A stretch of 64,000 bases of DNA from JBCCEJ01 sp039030335. Lineage in GTDB: Bacteria; Pseudomonadota; Gammaproteobacteria; HK1. The position numbers were made by a program, and so were the translations under genes. Under the pieces are notes generated by a model, which was given only the letters and a program-made list of their open reading frames with translations, ran no database searches and was not told the DNA's origin. The stretch's first letter is position 1. Every line of letters starts with the position of its first letter. Positions 8,316 through 17,312 of this stretch are shown in pieces. The stretch covers positions 47,255 to 111,254 of the forward strand of contig JBCCEJ010000010.1 in NCBI GenBank assembly GCA_039030335.1, in the 5' to 3' direction.

Positions 8316-9779
8316 ATGCACAACACCTCTCAAACTGGCGGCGAGCGTTGCGACCTGCTGATTCACGGCGGATCGGTATTCGACGGCAGCGGGAATCCCG
8401 CGACATCGGCGAGCGTCGCGATCGTCGGCGACCGCATCCTCGCTGTCGGGCAATTGGACGGCTGGCGCGCGGACCAGACGGTGGACGCCACGGGTCTCGC
8501 CGTGGCACCCGGATTCATCGACGCGCATACGCACGACGACCGGGCGGTGCTGTCGTCACCAGACATGACCGCGAAGGTCAGCCAGGGCGTCACGACGGTC
8601 ATCGGCGGTAACTGCGGCGTCTCGCTGGCACCGCTCGTGGACACGGCGCCGACCCCGCCACTCAACCTGTTGGGCGACCAGGCCTGGTTCCGCTATCCAA
8701 CCATGCGCGCGTATATGGACGCGGTTGACGCGGCGCCGGCGGCCGTCAACATCGCGATGCTGGTCGGACACTCGACGCTGCGGGTCGGCACCATGGACAG
8801 AGTGGACCGCGGCGCGACGGCCGCGGAGATCGAGCATATGGGTACGCTCGTCGACGAGGCGATGGCGGCCGGGTGTGTGGGCTTCAGTACCGGTCTCGCC
8901 TACCCGACCGCGATCGCGGCGCCGACTGAGGAAGTCGTCGCGTTGACGGCGCGTGCCGCTGCCCACGGCGGTCTTTACGCGACGCATATGCGCAATGAGG
9001 AAAACGAACTTTCGGAGTCAGTGGATGAGACGGTCCACATCGGCAAGGCAGCGACCGCACGCGTGGTTATCTCCCACCATAAAGCCTGTGGGCGCGCGAA
9101 CTGGGGCCGAACGGCGCAGACGCTGAAACAAATAGAACGCGCAAACGCCGGCGGACAGGTGGTCGATCTGGATGTCTATCCGTATGTCGCCAGCTCGACG
9201 GTGTTGTTGCCACACTTCGTGCGTCGCGCGGAAAGCGTCATGGTCACGTGGTCGAAAAGCCACCCGGAAGAAAACGGCAACGACCTCGAAGAAATTCGCG
9301 CGCGCTGGGGACTCAGCCTGGACGAGACTATCGACCGTCTGCAGCCCGCGGGCGCCATCTACTTTCAGTTGCACGAGGACGATCTGCAACGCGTATTGAA
9401 GTACCCGGGCTCCATGGTGGGTTCCGATGGCCTGCCCCATGATGAACATCCGCATCCGCGACTCTGGGGCACGTTTCCGCGCGTGCTGGGACACTACGTG
9501 CGCGAACTCAACCTGATGCCGCTCGCCGAGGCCGTCTACAAGATGACGGGCCTGACCGCACGCGTGTTCGGCCTTGAAGACCGCGGCGTACTCCGCGAAG
9601 GCGCCTATGCCGATATCGTGGTCTTCAACCCGGAGACCGTGATCGACAGGGGTACGTTTGCCGATCCGGCGCAGCCCTCTGCTGGCATCGAAACGGTATT
9701 CGTGAACGGCGCGGCAGTCTGGTCCAATGGTTCCAGTACCCCGGCGCGACCGGGCCGTACGTTGCGAAGGGGTGCCTGA
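8316..9779 (+). CDS. N-acyl-D-amino-acid deacylase family amidohydrolase
   Basis: A 487-residue metal-dependent amidohydrolase resembling D-aminoacylases and N-acyl-D-glutamate/aspartate deacylases, which release free D-amino acids from N-acyl derivatives. The first-strand metal motif is GFIDAHTHDDRAV (His71, His73). GGNCGVSL supplies the bridging Cys100 typical of D-aminoacylases, which replaces the carboxylated Lys of other amidohydrolases. ATHMRNE carries a further metal His, and GSDGLPHDEHPHPRLWG matches the substrate/metal Asp loop. The C-terminal beta-sandwich is completed by REGAYADIVVFNPETV. Length is normal (about 480-500). It is divergent from the CitE-like lyase/acylase operon, so a shared N-acyl-compound pathway is possible but inferred. 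Confidence 0.9.
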   Translation: MHNTSQTGGERCDLLIHGGSVFDGSGNPATSASVAIVGDRILAVGQLDGWRADQTVDATGLAVAPGFIDAHTHDDRAVLSSPDMTAKVSQGVTTVIGGNCGVSLAPLVDTAPTPPLNLLGDQAWFRYPTMRAYMDAVDAAPAAVNIAMLVGHSTLRVGTMDRVDRGATAAEIEHMGTLVDEAMAAGCVGFSTGLAYPTAIAAPTEEVVALTARAAAHGGLYATHMRNEENELSESVDETVHIGKAATARVVISHHKACGRANWGRTAQTLKQIERANAGGQVVDLDVYPYVASSTVLLPHFVRRAESVMVTWSKSHPEENGNDLEEIRARWGLSLDETIDRLQPAGAIYFQLHEDDLQRVLKYPGSMVGSDGLPHDEHPHPRLWGTFPRVLGHYVRELNLMPLAEAVYKMTGLTARVFGLEDRGVLREGAYADIVVFNPETVIDRGTFADPAQPSAGIETVFVNGAAVWSNGSSTPARPGRTLRRGA

Positions 9780-9856
9780 GGCCGACTTCAGCCAAACGTC
9801 GAGACAGCTTCACGAACCGCCCGCCGGGGCGCCATCCACTGACCGAGGACACCGCC

Positions 9857-10936
9857 ATGTGGTCTGACGATCGGCTCTGCCAATTGCTCGACATCGAACA
9901 CCCCATCGTCCAGGCACCGATGGCCAGCGCGACCACCGCGGCGATCGCGGCGGCGGTATCCCGGGCCGGTGGTTTGGGCAGCTACGGCGCGGCCGGCACG
10001 GCACCGACGAAACTCAGGGAAGTCATCCGGGACATCAAGTCGATGACCGACCGGCCCTACAATATCAATCTGTTCGTACCGGACTGGGAGCCGCTCGAGG
10101 TCGATGCAGGCGCCATCGCGCGCATGCAGGCGCGGCTCCAGCCGCTGCACGACGAACTGGGCGCCGGCCCGGTGCCGGACCCGGCGCCGATGTTCGGCCC
10201 GTTCGACGAGCAGCTCGATGTCATGCTCGATGAAGAAGTACCCGTTATCAGCTTTCACTTCGGTGCCCCGGCTGACGCCGTCGCGCGCTGTCATGCCAGC
10301 GGCGCGAAGGTGCTCGCCTCCGCAACCACCGTCGACGAGGCGAAGATCCTCGTCGACAACGGCGTCGATGTCGTCATCGCGCAAGGTGCCGAAGCCGGCG
10401 GGCATCGCGGTACCTTCGAAGGCGACTGGCGCAATGCGATGATCGGCACGATGGCGCTGGTCCCGCAGATAGCGGCCGCCGTCAGCGTGCCGGTGATCGC
10501 TGCCGGTGGTCTGATGAACGGGGCCAGCATCGTCGCCGCGATGGTGCTCGGCGCGGCCGGTGCACAGCTTGGCACGGCGTTCCTCGGCTGCCCCGAGAGC
10601 GGCATCGACGACACCTACCGGCAGGCGCTGCGCGAGGCCGGTGAATCCCGCCCGGAGGTGACCAAGGCATTCTCCGGCAAGCCGGCCCGTGGTCTTCGCA
10701 ACCGGTATATGGCCCACCTCGAAGAAGAGCCGGAGTCGTTACTGCCGTTTCCGGCGCAGTACTCGATCTTCCGCGGTATTCGTGCACAGGCAGCCAAGAC
10801 CGGCAATCCCGATTTCCTGGCGCTCTGGGCGGGCCAGGGCGTCGGGCTCGCGACAGAAGCGCCGGCGCAGGCGCTGTTCGAGCAGCTGGTTCGCGAAGCG
10901 CGCGATGCCGCCGATGCGCTGGCCTTGCCGCAATAG
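9857..10936 (+). CDS. Nitronate monooxygenase family flavoprotein
   Basis: A 359-residue FMN-dependent TIM-barrel protein of the nitronate monooxygenase/2-nitropropane dioxygenase family, which oxidises alkyl nitronates or propionate-3-nitronate. Features: HPIVQAPMAS at the first strand (FMN contact), GGLGSYGAAG, NINLFVP, the AQGAEAGGHRG loop whose His is the proposed catalytic base in class I enzymes, and VPVIAAGGLMNGA plus LGAAGAQLGTAFL, which bind the FMN phosphate. The ATG at 9857 matches the family start. It lies 77 bp after the deacylase on the same strand. The physiological substrate is unknown. Confidence 0.9.
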   Translation: MWSDDRLCQLLDIEHPIVQAPMASATTAAIAAAVSRAGGLGSYGAAGTAPTKLREVIRDIKSMTDRPYNINLFVPDWEPLEVDAGAIARMQARLQPLHDELGAGPVPDPAPMFGPFDEQLDVMLDEEVPVISFHFGAPADAVARCHASGAKVLASATTVDEAKILVDNGVDVVIAQGAEAGGHRGTFEGDWRNAMIGTMALVPQIAAAVSVPVIAAGGLMNGASIVAAMVLGAAGAQLGTAFLGCPESGIDDTYRQALREAGESRPEVTKAFSGKPARGLRNRYMAHLEEEPESLLPFPAQYSIFRGIRAQAAKTGNPDFLALWAGQGVGLATEAPAQALFEQLVREARDAADALALPQ

Positions 10937-11014
10937 CGCTGCCGGCGAGAACCCAATCACCGGTACGGCCAGAGGCTGGCCGACACCCGTACTCACCAGA
11001 GGAGCAAACTGGAG

Positions 11015-11518
11015 ATGGAACTGACGAGCATGGCAAGCGCCGTAGGGGCGTTGCTTAAACAGCACGATATGACGGTGGCCGTATCGGAGTCGTCTTCGGG
11101 GGGGCTGGTGAGCGCGGCACTGCTGTCGCAACCAGGGGCCAGCCAGTATTTTCAGGCGGGCGGCGTGATCTACACCGGGCCAGCGCGCACCGAGTTCCTG
11201 GGTTTACCGCCGCGCCTGCCGAAGGCCGTCAGGTCATCGTCGGAGCCCTACGCGGCACTTGCCGCTGAAGCCATCAGAGCGCGGTTCGACACGACGTGGG
11301 GACTGGCCGAGACCGGCGCGGCCGGGCCGACCGGCAACAGCTATGGGGACGCCGCCGGACATACGTGCATCGCCGTGGCCGGCCCGCGCGGGTTCGCCCA
11401 TCAGTCCACACTCGAAACCGCGAGTGCGGACCGTGAGGCGAACATGTGGGCGTTTGCGCAAGCCGCGTTGGATGCGCTGCTCGAATGCGTGCAAGCGGCG
11501 GCGGCGAAGCGCGACTGA
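11015..11518 (+). CDS. CinA C-terminal-domain protein (PncC-like nicotinamide-nucleotide amidase)
   Basis: A 167-residue stand-alone CinA C-terminal domain. The family deamidates nicotinamide mononucleotide to nicotinate mononucleotide in pyridine-nucleotide recycling. Family features: VAVSESSSGGLVSAALLSQPGASQ near the N-terminus (the usual form is AESCTGG, here ESSSGG, so the family Cys is Ser), GVIYTGPARTEFLGL, and ETGAAGPTGNSYGDAAGHTCIAV, the GxxGPxG glycine-rich loop. The sequence is somewhat divergent from canonical PncC around PAYRSS-like positions, so activity is not certain. The N-terminal CinA-type domain is encoded separately downstream at 14788, beyond the RND exporter. Confidence 0.82.
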   Translation: MELTSMASAVGALLKQHDMTVAVSESSSGGLVSAALLSQPGASQYFQAGGVIYTGPARTEFLGLPPRLPKAVRSSSEPYAALAAEAIRARFDTTWGLAETGAAGPTGNSYGDAAGHTCIAVAGPRGFAHQSTLETASADREANMWAFAQAALDALLECVQAAAAKRD

Positions 11519-11586
11519 CGCCTCAGACCCGGCGCACACCGCGCATCACACTGGATTTGATCACGGGGAGTCCCCAGATCGCGCCA

Positions 11587-14500
11587 ATGAGCCCTGTACC
11601 CAAGCAAACCCGCAGCGTCGTCGGTATCTTCGCCGCCCACCCGGTGGCGGCGAATCTGCTGATGGTCATGATGTTGATGGCCGGGGTGTTCGGGCTGTCG
11701 AAGCTCAATACGCAATTCTTCCCGAATTTCGCGCTCGACATGGTCTACATCGGCGTCTCGTGGACCGGCGCGCCCGCCGAAGATGTTGAATCGGGCATCA
11801 CGACGCCGATCGAGCAGGAGCTGCGGTCGCTCGATGGCCTGAACAAGATGACGTCGACCTCCGCGGAAGGCTACAGCGCGATCACGCTGGAGTACCGCGA
11901 AGGCACCGACATGGGCATCGCGCTCGACCAGGTGAAGGAACGCATTGCGCTGGTCCGCAATCTGCCGGGCACCGCAGAAGAACCGGAGATCCGCAAGATC
12001 GTGCGCTACGAGCCGGTCGCACGTTTGCGCATCTCGGGGCCGAGCGAGTTAGCCGAACTGCGGCCGATCGCGCGGCAAATCGAAAAGGAACTGCTCGACG
12101 CAGGCATCACGAACATCAGAATCGCCGGTCTGCCGGACGAAGAGCTGGCCATTCAGGTGCCATCGGCCCGCCTGCGTGAGCTGGACCTGTCGCTAGAGGA
12201 CATCGCCGCGCGCGTGTCGCGCGGTTCGCGCGACCTGCCGGCCGGCACGATCGGCCGTGACGAAGTGTCGCGCCAGCTCCGGGCTTTGGAGCAACGGCGC
12301 GACGAAGAAGGCTTCGCGAGGCTGCCGATCGTCAGCGACGAAGCGGGCCGCTTCATGACGCTGGGCGAGATCGCCGAGATCGTCAGGCGACCGCGCGATG
12401 GGCAGACCCAGGTCCACACCGAGGGTATCCCCGCGGTCGAACTGCACCTGCGCAGGGCCGAGAGCTCGGACAGCCTCGAAGCGGCGCGGATCGTCGACAA
12501 GTGGAAGCTCGAACGGCTGCCGGAGTATCCCGCCAACATCGAGATCGAGCTCTACGACGAATCCTGGAAGCTCATCAGCGAACGCATCTGGTTGCTGGTT
12601 CGCAACGGCGGCGGCGGGCTCGTGCTGGTCGTCACCGTGCTGTTCCTGTTTCTGAACACGCGCGTCGCTTTCTGGGTTGCGGTCGGCATACCGGTATCGT
12701 TCATGGCGACGCTGGGCGTGCTCTACGTGGCCGGCGGCAGCGTCAACATGATCAGCCTGTTTGCGCTCATCATGGCGCTCGGCATCATCGTCGACGATGC
12801 GATCGTGGTCGGCGAGGACGCGCTGACACACTATCAGGGTGGCGCCGGGCCGCTCGATGCGGCTGAAGCCGGCGCGCAGCGCATGCTGGCACCGGTGTTG
12901 TCATCGTCGTTGACCACCATCGCCGCATTTCTGCCCTTGATGCTGGTCGGCGGCATCATCGGCAACATCCTGTTCGCAATTCCGCTTGTCATCATCTGCG
13001 TGATCTTGGCGTCGCTGGTCGAGAGCTTCCTGGTATTGCCGGGACACCTGCGGCACACCTTCACACACGCCAGTGCGACGCCCGGGCGCCTGCGCCAGTT
13101 CCTCGACAACGCCTTCGATCGATTCAAGAATCGTGTATTCCGCCCGGTCGTAACGCTGGCGGTGCGAAACGCCGGGACGACTATAGCGCTGACGGTGGCC
13201 TCGCTGATTCTGACGGTCGGGCTGCTGGCGGGCGGGCGCATTCAGTTCAACTTCTTCCCGACGGCCGAGAGCACCATCCTGACGGCCAACATCGGTTTCG
13301 TGGCCGGCACGCGCGCGGACGACGCCAAGGCCTATGCCGATCAGGCGCTCGTATCGTTGCGCGAAGTCGACGAGGCGCTCGGCGGCGATCTGGTGGTCAC
13401 GGCAGTCCTGCGCACGGGCCAGATGCAGGCCCCGGAAGGTACCCACACACCGCGCGGCGATCAGTACGCGACGATCCTGGTCGAGCTGCAGCAGCCCGAC
13501 CAGCGCGACGTACGCAACACCCGCATCATCAGCGAATGGCGCGAGCGTCTGGAACTGGTGCCCGGGCTCGAAACCCTGTCGGTGTTCGAACGCCGCGGCG
13601 GCCCGCCAGGGCGCGACGTCGACGTCAGTCTGCAGGGCGATGACGCCGGCAAACTCAAGCTGGCGGCGCTGGAGCTACAGGAGACGTTGAAAGGCGTCGC
13701 CGGGATCTCCGGTATCGAGGACGACCTGCCGTTCGGACCCGAGCAGCTCATCTACGCGTTGAACGCGCAGGGCCGTGCACTCGGTCTCACGGTTGAATCT
13801 GTCGGTCAGCAGCTTCGCGCCGCCTACGACGGCCAGCTGGCGCAGATCTATCAGGACGACGGCGAGGAGATCGAAGTCAGGGTCGTGCTGCCGGACGCGG
13901 AGCGCAATCAGCTGGCTTCGCTCGAAAACCTCGGGGTCAAACTACCCGGCGGTGAAACCGTACCGCTGCCGAGCGTGGTCGACATCCGCTACCAGCGCGG
14001 ATTCGAGGTGCTAAGGCATCTGGAGACCCGCCTTTCGGTCAAGGTCTCCGGCGACATCGACCCCGCCGTCAACAACACCAACAAGGTGAACGCGCTGCTG
14101 GAAGCCGAAGTGCTGCCGACGCTCGCGTCGAAATACGGGGTGCAATATCAGTTCGAGGGCCGCGCGGCCGATCAGGCCGAGACGCTCGCGGATATGCGGC
14201 TCGGCATGCGGTTTGGTCTTGCCATGATCTATCTGGTATTGGCCTGGGTGTTCGCGAGCTACACCTGGCCGCTGGTCGTCATGGTCGCCATTCCCTTCGG
14301 CCTCGTTGGCGCCCTCGGCGGGCACTATCTGCTGAGCGTTGACCTGACCATCCTGTCGCTATTCGGCTTCTTTGGTCTCTCCGGCATCGTCGTCAATGAC
14401 TCGATCATCCTCGTAACCTTCTTCAAAGAGCTGCGCGACAAAGGCATGCACTACGCGGAGGCCATCGTCGAGGCGGCCTGTCAGCGTCTGCGTGCGGTGT

Positions 14501-14730
14501 TGCTGACCTCGCTCACGACTATCGGCGGACTGACGCCGCTCATGTTCGAGACTTCGCTGCAGGCGCAGTTCCTGATTCCGATGGCCGTTTCAATCTCCTT
14601 CGGGCTCGGTTTTGCCACCCTGCTGGTGCTGGTCGTGATCCCTGCGCTACTGTACGTCCACGAATCGTGCGCCGCCTGGTGGCAAAACCTCCGCCAACCG
14701 CAAAGCCCTTCGGTCGAAGCCGCCGAGTAG
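11587..14730 (+). CDS. RND-family efflux transporter permease (HAE1 type)
   Basis: A 1047-residue inner-membrane proton-driven exporter with the duplicated RND architecture: TM1 (FAAHPVAANLLMVMMLMAGVF), a first periplasmic loop, TMs 2-6 with the proton-relay segment LFALIMALGIIVDDAIVVGE (the paired acidic residues typical of TM4), a second loop, and TMs 8-12 with FGLSGIVVNDSIILV. The start PNF motif (TQFFPNF) and the tandem pore domains are recognisable. The open frame extends to 11446 inside pncC; ATG at 11587 is the family-like start. No membrane-fusion (adaptor) or TolC-like gene is adjacent, which is unusual. The substrate is unknown. Confidence 0.92.
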   Translation: MSPVPKQTRSVVGIFAAHPVAANLLMVMMLMAGVFGLSKLNTQFFPNFALDMVYIGVSWTGAPAEDVESGITTPIEQELRSLDGLNKMTSTSAEGYSAITLEYREGTDMGIALDQVKERIALVRNLPGTAEEPEIRKIVRYEPVARLRISGPSELAELRPIARQIEKELLDAGITNIRIAGLPDEELAIQVPSARLRELDLSLEDIAARVSRGSRDLPAGTIGRDEVSRQLRALEQRRDEEGFARLPIVSDEAGRFMTLGEIAEIVRRPRDGQTQVHTEGIPAVELHLRRAESSDSLEAARIVDKWKLERLPEYPANIEIELYDESWKLISERIWLLVRNGGGGLVLVVTVLFLFLNTRVAFWVAVGIPVSFMATLGVLYVAGGSVNMISLFALIMALGIIVDDAIVVGEDALTHYQGGAGPLDAAEAGAQRMLAPVLSSSLTTIAAFLPLMLVGGIIGNILFAIPLVIICVILASLVESFLVLPGHLRHTFTHASATPGRLRQFLDNAFDRFKNRVFRPVVTLAVRNAGTTIALTVASLILTVGLLAGGRIQFNFFPTAESTILTANIGFVAGTRADDAKAYADQALVSLREVDEALGGDLVVTAVLRTGQMQAPEGTHTPRGDQYATILVELQQPDQRDVRNTRIISEWRERLELVPGLETLSVFERRGGPPGRDVDVSLQGDDAGKLKLAALELQETLKGVAGISGIEDDLPFGPEQLIYALNAQGRALGLTVESVGQQLRAAYDGQLAQIYQDDGEEIEVRVVLPDAERNQLASLENLGVKLPGGETVPLPSVVDIRYQRGFEVLRHLETRLSVKVSGDIDPAVNNTNKVNALLEAEVLPTLASKYGVQYQFEGRAADQAETLADMRLGMRFGLAMIYLVLAWVFASYTWPLVVMVAIPFGLVGALGGHYLLSVDLTILSLFGFFGLSGIVVNDSIILVTFFKELRDKGMHYAEAIVEAACQRLRAVLLTSLTTIGGLTPLMFETSLQAQFLIPMAVSISFGLGFATLLVLVVIPALLYVHESCAAWWQNLRQPQSPSVEAAE

Positions 14731-14787
14731 GCGCGTCGTTCGACGCGATCGCGCAGTAACCCGGTCCGCCCTGTCAGAATCAGCCCT

Positions 14788-15531
14788 ATGCAGATTGGCC
14801 TCATCATCATCGGCTCGGAGCTGATGACCGGAAAACGTCGTGACGGGCACATGGCACGCGCGATAGAGACGCTCGCGAGCCGCAATCTGGATCTGGATTG
14901 GACGGTTTATCTGGGCGACGACCCACCCCGGCTCGCGCGCACGCTGGCCGAGGCGATGCGAGCAGAGGATCTGGTGTTCTCCTTCGGCGGTATCGGCGCG
15001 ACACCGGATGACCATACCCGACAGGCGGCAGCGGATGCGGCCGGTGTTGCACTGGAGCGGCACGAGGAAGCCGCCGCCATCATCGAAGATCGCTTCGGCG
15101 ATGATGCCTACCCGCAGCGCATCCACATGGCCCACCTGCCGCGCGGCGCGACGCTGATTCCGAACCCGGTGAATCGAATCGCGGGTTTCTCCGTGGGGCA
15201 CGTGCACTTCGTACCCGGCTTTCCGCAGATGGCGTGGCCGATGATGGATTGGGTGCTCGACACGCACTACGCCTGTCTCGTCGAAGCGGTGGGCGCAGTC
15301 GAGAAGCTGCTGAAGCTGCCCGGGACCAGCGAAGGGCAGGTTATCGATGTGATGCAACGCCTCGTCGACCGTTTCCCGGCTGTGAAGCTCTCGTGCCTGC
15401 CCCACATGGATGGCGACTATCGCGAGACGGAACTGGGACTCAGAGGTTTGCCAACCGCGGTCGACGAAGCTTACGCGTGGCTCTGCGAGGCGCTGGATGC
15501 TGAAGGATTCGCCTGGCGCCCCGCCGGCTGA
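14788..15531 (+). CDS. MoaB/MogA-like molybdopterin-binding domain protein (CinA N-terminal type)
   Basis: A 247-residue homologue of the CinA N-terminal half (competence/damage-inducible protein A, COG1058 type). It has IIIGSELMTGKRRDGH (GDE/GSELLxG loop), a central LVFSFGGIGATPDDHTRQA, the T/GGxGxTxDDxT signature of the molybdopterin-binding fold, and NPVNRIAGFSVGHVHFVPGFP, the CinA-type linker. Full CinA also carries an amidase domain; here it stops before that domain, which exists as a separate gene at 11015. In other bacteria the COG1058 domain is linked to ADP-ribose pyrophosphatase activity; whether that holds here is unknown. It overlaps the Dam-like methylase start by 35 bp. Confidence 0.85.
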   Translation: MQIGLIIIGSELMTGKRRDGHMARAIETLASRNLDLDWTVYLGDDPPRLARTLAEAMRAEDLVFSFGGIGATPDDHTRQAAADAAGVALERHEEAAAIIEDRFGDDAYPQRIHMAHLPRGATLIPNPVNRIAGFSVGHVHFVPGFPQMAWPMMDWVLDTHYACLVEAVGAVEKLLKLPGTSEGQVIDVMQRLVDRFPAVKLSCLPHMDGDYRETELGLRGLPTAVDEAYAWLCEALDAEGFAWRPAG

Positions 15532-16378
15532 CGCGGCCGGGCCAAAGGTCGGGCGGGACGCGCAGCCACTGCGCCCGCCGCTTAAATGGGCGGGCGGCAA
15601 GCGTTGGCTGGTGCCGCGCCTCAAACCCGTTTGGGCCCACTACAACGCATCTCGTCTCGTCGAACCGTTCTGCGGCGGGCTCGCCATCGCTCTGGGGCTG
15701 CAGCCGGGACGCGCGCTGCTCGGCGACATCAATCCTCACACCATCAATTTCTACCAGCAGCTGCAGCGTGGATTGAAAATTCGCGTCGCCATGCGTAACG
15801 AGCGCGAGCTCTACCTGGCCCATCGCGAAGAGTTCAATCGACTGATTCGCGCGAAGCGCATGCTGACCGGCAAGGCGGCGGGGCTGTTCTATTACCTTAA
15901 TCGCACCGGTTTCAACGGTCTTTGCCGGTTCAACCGGGCCGGCGAGTTCAACGTACCGTTCGGACAGCATACGACCATCAACTACGTGCGGGACTTCGCG
16001 CGCTACCGCGAGTTGCTCTCGACGTGGCAGTTCGAATGCGCGTCGTTCGATGCGCTCGAATTCAGCCCCGACGACTTCGTCTACGCCGACCCGCCTTACG
16101 ACGTGCCGTTCACGAGTTACGCGGCCGGCGGCTTCAGCTGGGCACAGCAGGAGGCACTGGCCGCCAGGCTCGCGACGCACCAGGGGCCGGTCATCGCCTC
16201 CAATCAGGCTACCCGCCGCGTTTTATCGCTCTACAAGAATGCGGGTTTCCAGTGCCTGACGCTGCCCGGCCCGCGCAGCATCAGCCGCACCGGCGACCGC
16301 CGGCCGGCCAAGGAGCTGCTGGCCTACAGAAATCTCGGTAAACGCGCCGCCACGACGTTGCGCCGAGCGGTGGTTTAG
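15497..16378 (+). CDS. Dam-like adenine-specific DNA methyltransferase (D12 class)
   Basis: A 293-residue N6-adenine methyltransferase of the alpha (D12/Dam) group. SAM-binding motif X/I appears as PPLKWAGGKRWLVPRL followed by VEPFCGGLAIALGL; LLGDINPHTINFYQQLQ carries the adenine-ribose Asp; the catalytic motif IV is FVYADPPYDVPF. RTGFNGLCRFNRAGEFNVPFG matches the target-recognition region of GATC-specific Dam/DpnM enzymes, so GATC is the likely site (inference). The ATG at 15497 lies inside the end of the MoaB-like gene; the longer frame back to 15410 lacks family support. No restriction endonuclease or mutH homologue is nearby, so it looks like an orphan regulatory methylase. Confidence 0.88.
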   Translation: MLKDSPGAPPADAAGPKVGRDAQPLRPPLKWAGGKRWLVPRLKPVWAHYNASRLVEPFCGGLAIALGLQPGRALLGDINPHTINFYQQLQRGLKIRVAMRNERELYLAHREEFNRLIRAKRMLTGKAAGLFYYLNRTGFNGLCRFNRAGEFNVPFGQHTTINYVRDFARYRELLSTWQFECASFDALEFSPDDFVYADPPYDVPFTSYAAGGFSWAQQEALAARLATHQGPVIASNQATRRVLSLYKNAGFQCLTLPGPRSISRTGDRRPAKELLAYRNLGKRAATTLRRAVV

Positions 16379-16393
16379 CGTCGCGCCGTCGGG

Positions 16394-16960
16394 CTACTCG
16401 CTCTTCGGCTGGCTCTGTTGAGATTCGTCCGACTGTGCCGGCGCCAGCGTCGGCTGTCCTTTCTGCGGTTTCGGCGTAACCACGCCGCCGAGCCGGCGTT
16501 GGGCTTTTTGCATTGCGGCACGCAGTTCAATGGCATTTTCCTGCATCTGCGCGTTCCGCCCCTGGGCGACGTCCCGTAGCGTAGGCTCGATATGCGCGCG
16601 GGCCTTTTGCCCGGCTGGCGACCTGAAGAACGTTACGATGTCGCGCAGTTCCTGTTCCGTGAAGGTCTTTTTGTAGCGCGCTATAAGCTCTGGCTCGAGC
16701 GATTCCCACGCCAGATATTTGCCGACGAACGCTTCCAGTTCCGGCTTGAACTGCCCAAGGCGCGGGTCGCGGCGCACCTGCAGCGCAACGATCTGACTGA
16801 CCGCGAGCTGCATCCGCTCTTTTGCCTTCAGCAACACCAGCAGGTCCTTGACGGCCGCAAGGTGCGTGTCCTCGGCAGCGGCAGTCGGCCCAGCCAGCAT
16901 CAAGCTCGCCGCCAGCGCGATGGCGCAGATGGGCTTCCGACTCATGTGAATAGACTTCAT
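16394..16960 (-). CDS. DUF2059 domain-containing secreted protein
   Basis: A 188-residue protein with a clear signal peptide (KPICAIALAASLMLAGPTAAAE, cleavage after AAA), so probably periplasmic. The body matches the DUF2059 pattern, including a helical YLAWESLEPELIARYKKTFTEQELRDIVTFFRSPAGQK segment; the F-T-x-x-E-L-x-x-I-x-x-F-Y/F-x-S-P-x-G-x-K motif is the diagnostic part. A low-complexity Q/P/S-rich tail follows from about 160. The biochemical role of the family is unknown. It converges on the Dam-like methylase, with a 15-bp gap. Confidence 0.85.
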   Translation of the reverse strand: MKSIHMSRKPICAIALAASLMLAGPTAAAEDTHLAAVKDLLVLLKAKERMQLAVSQIVALQVRRDPRLGQFKPELEAFVGKYLAWESLEPELIARYKKTFTEQELRDIVTFFRSPAGQKARAHIEPTLRDVAQGRNAQMQENAIELRAAMQKAQRRLGGVVTPKPQKGQPTLAPAQSDESQQSQPKSE

Positions 16961-17312
16961 ACCGACGGCTCCAACGGCAGGTTTGGCGGATACGCACTGG
17001 CTACGCCGAAGCGCAGACGGACCAACTTGCCGGGCGTTGGCTGGCGCGGGTTAGAATTGTCGCAGTTTCCGGCGCCAGAATGGATGTCGAAAGCCGATTT
17101 GACTATCCGGATGGTCCGAATGCACTTTGCAACATCGCGGAAGAATCCAACCGAAAGCAGCGGCTTGACGCTGCCCGGCCACCGGTCCGCGACTGACGGG
17201 CACGCGCCTGGTGATACTGACACCGTCCAGCGTTCCCCTGGTAAGCGCCCTGCGCCTCCAACCAGTCCCCGTTATCTCGATCTGCCGCTCACCTGCATGA
17301 GCTGACCGAAGC
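16961..17312. other. Intergenic region without a recognised gene (352 bp)
   Basis: This lies between the divergent DUF2059 gene and the Ser/Thr kinase gene. Open frames crossing it are antisense extensions with no family resemblance. Promoters for both neighbours should lie here, but I saw no clear hexamer pair, repeat or structured RNA. Confidence 0.5.

Noticed and set aside
9788..10717. Antisense open frame of 309 codons over the nitronate monooxygenase gene
   Set aside because: The opposite strand encodes a clear family protein with start, stop and motifs; the shadow has none.
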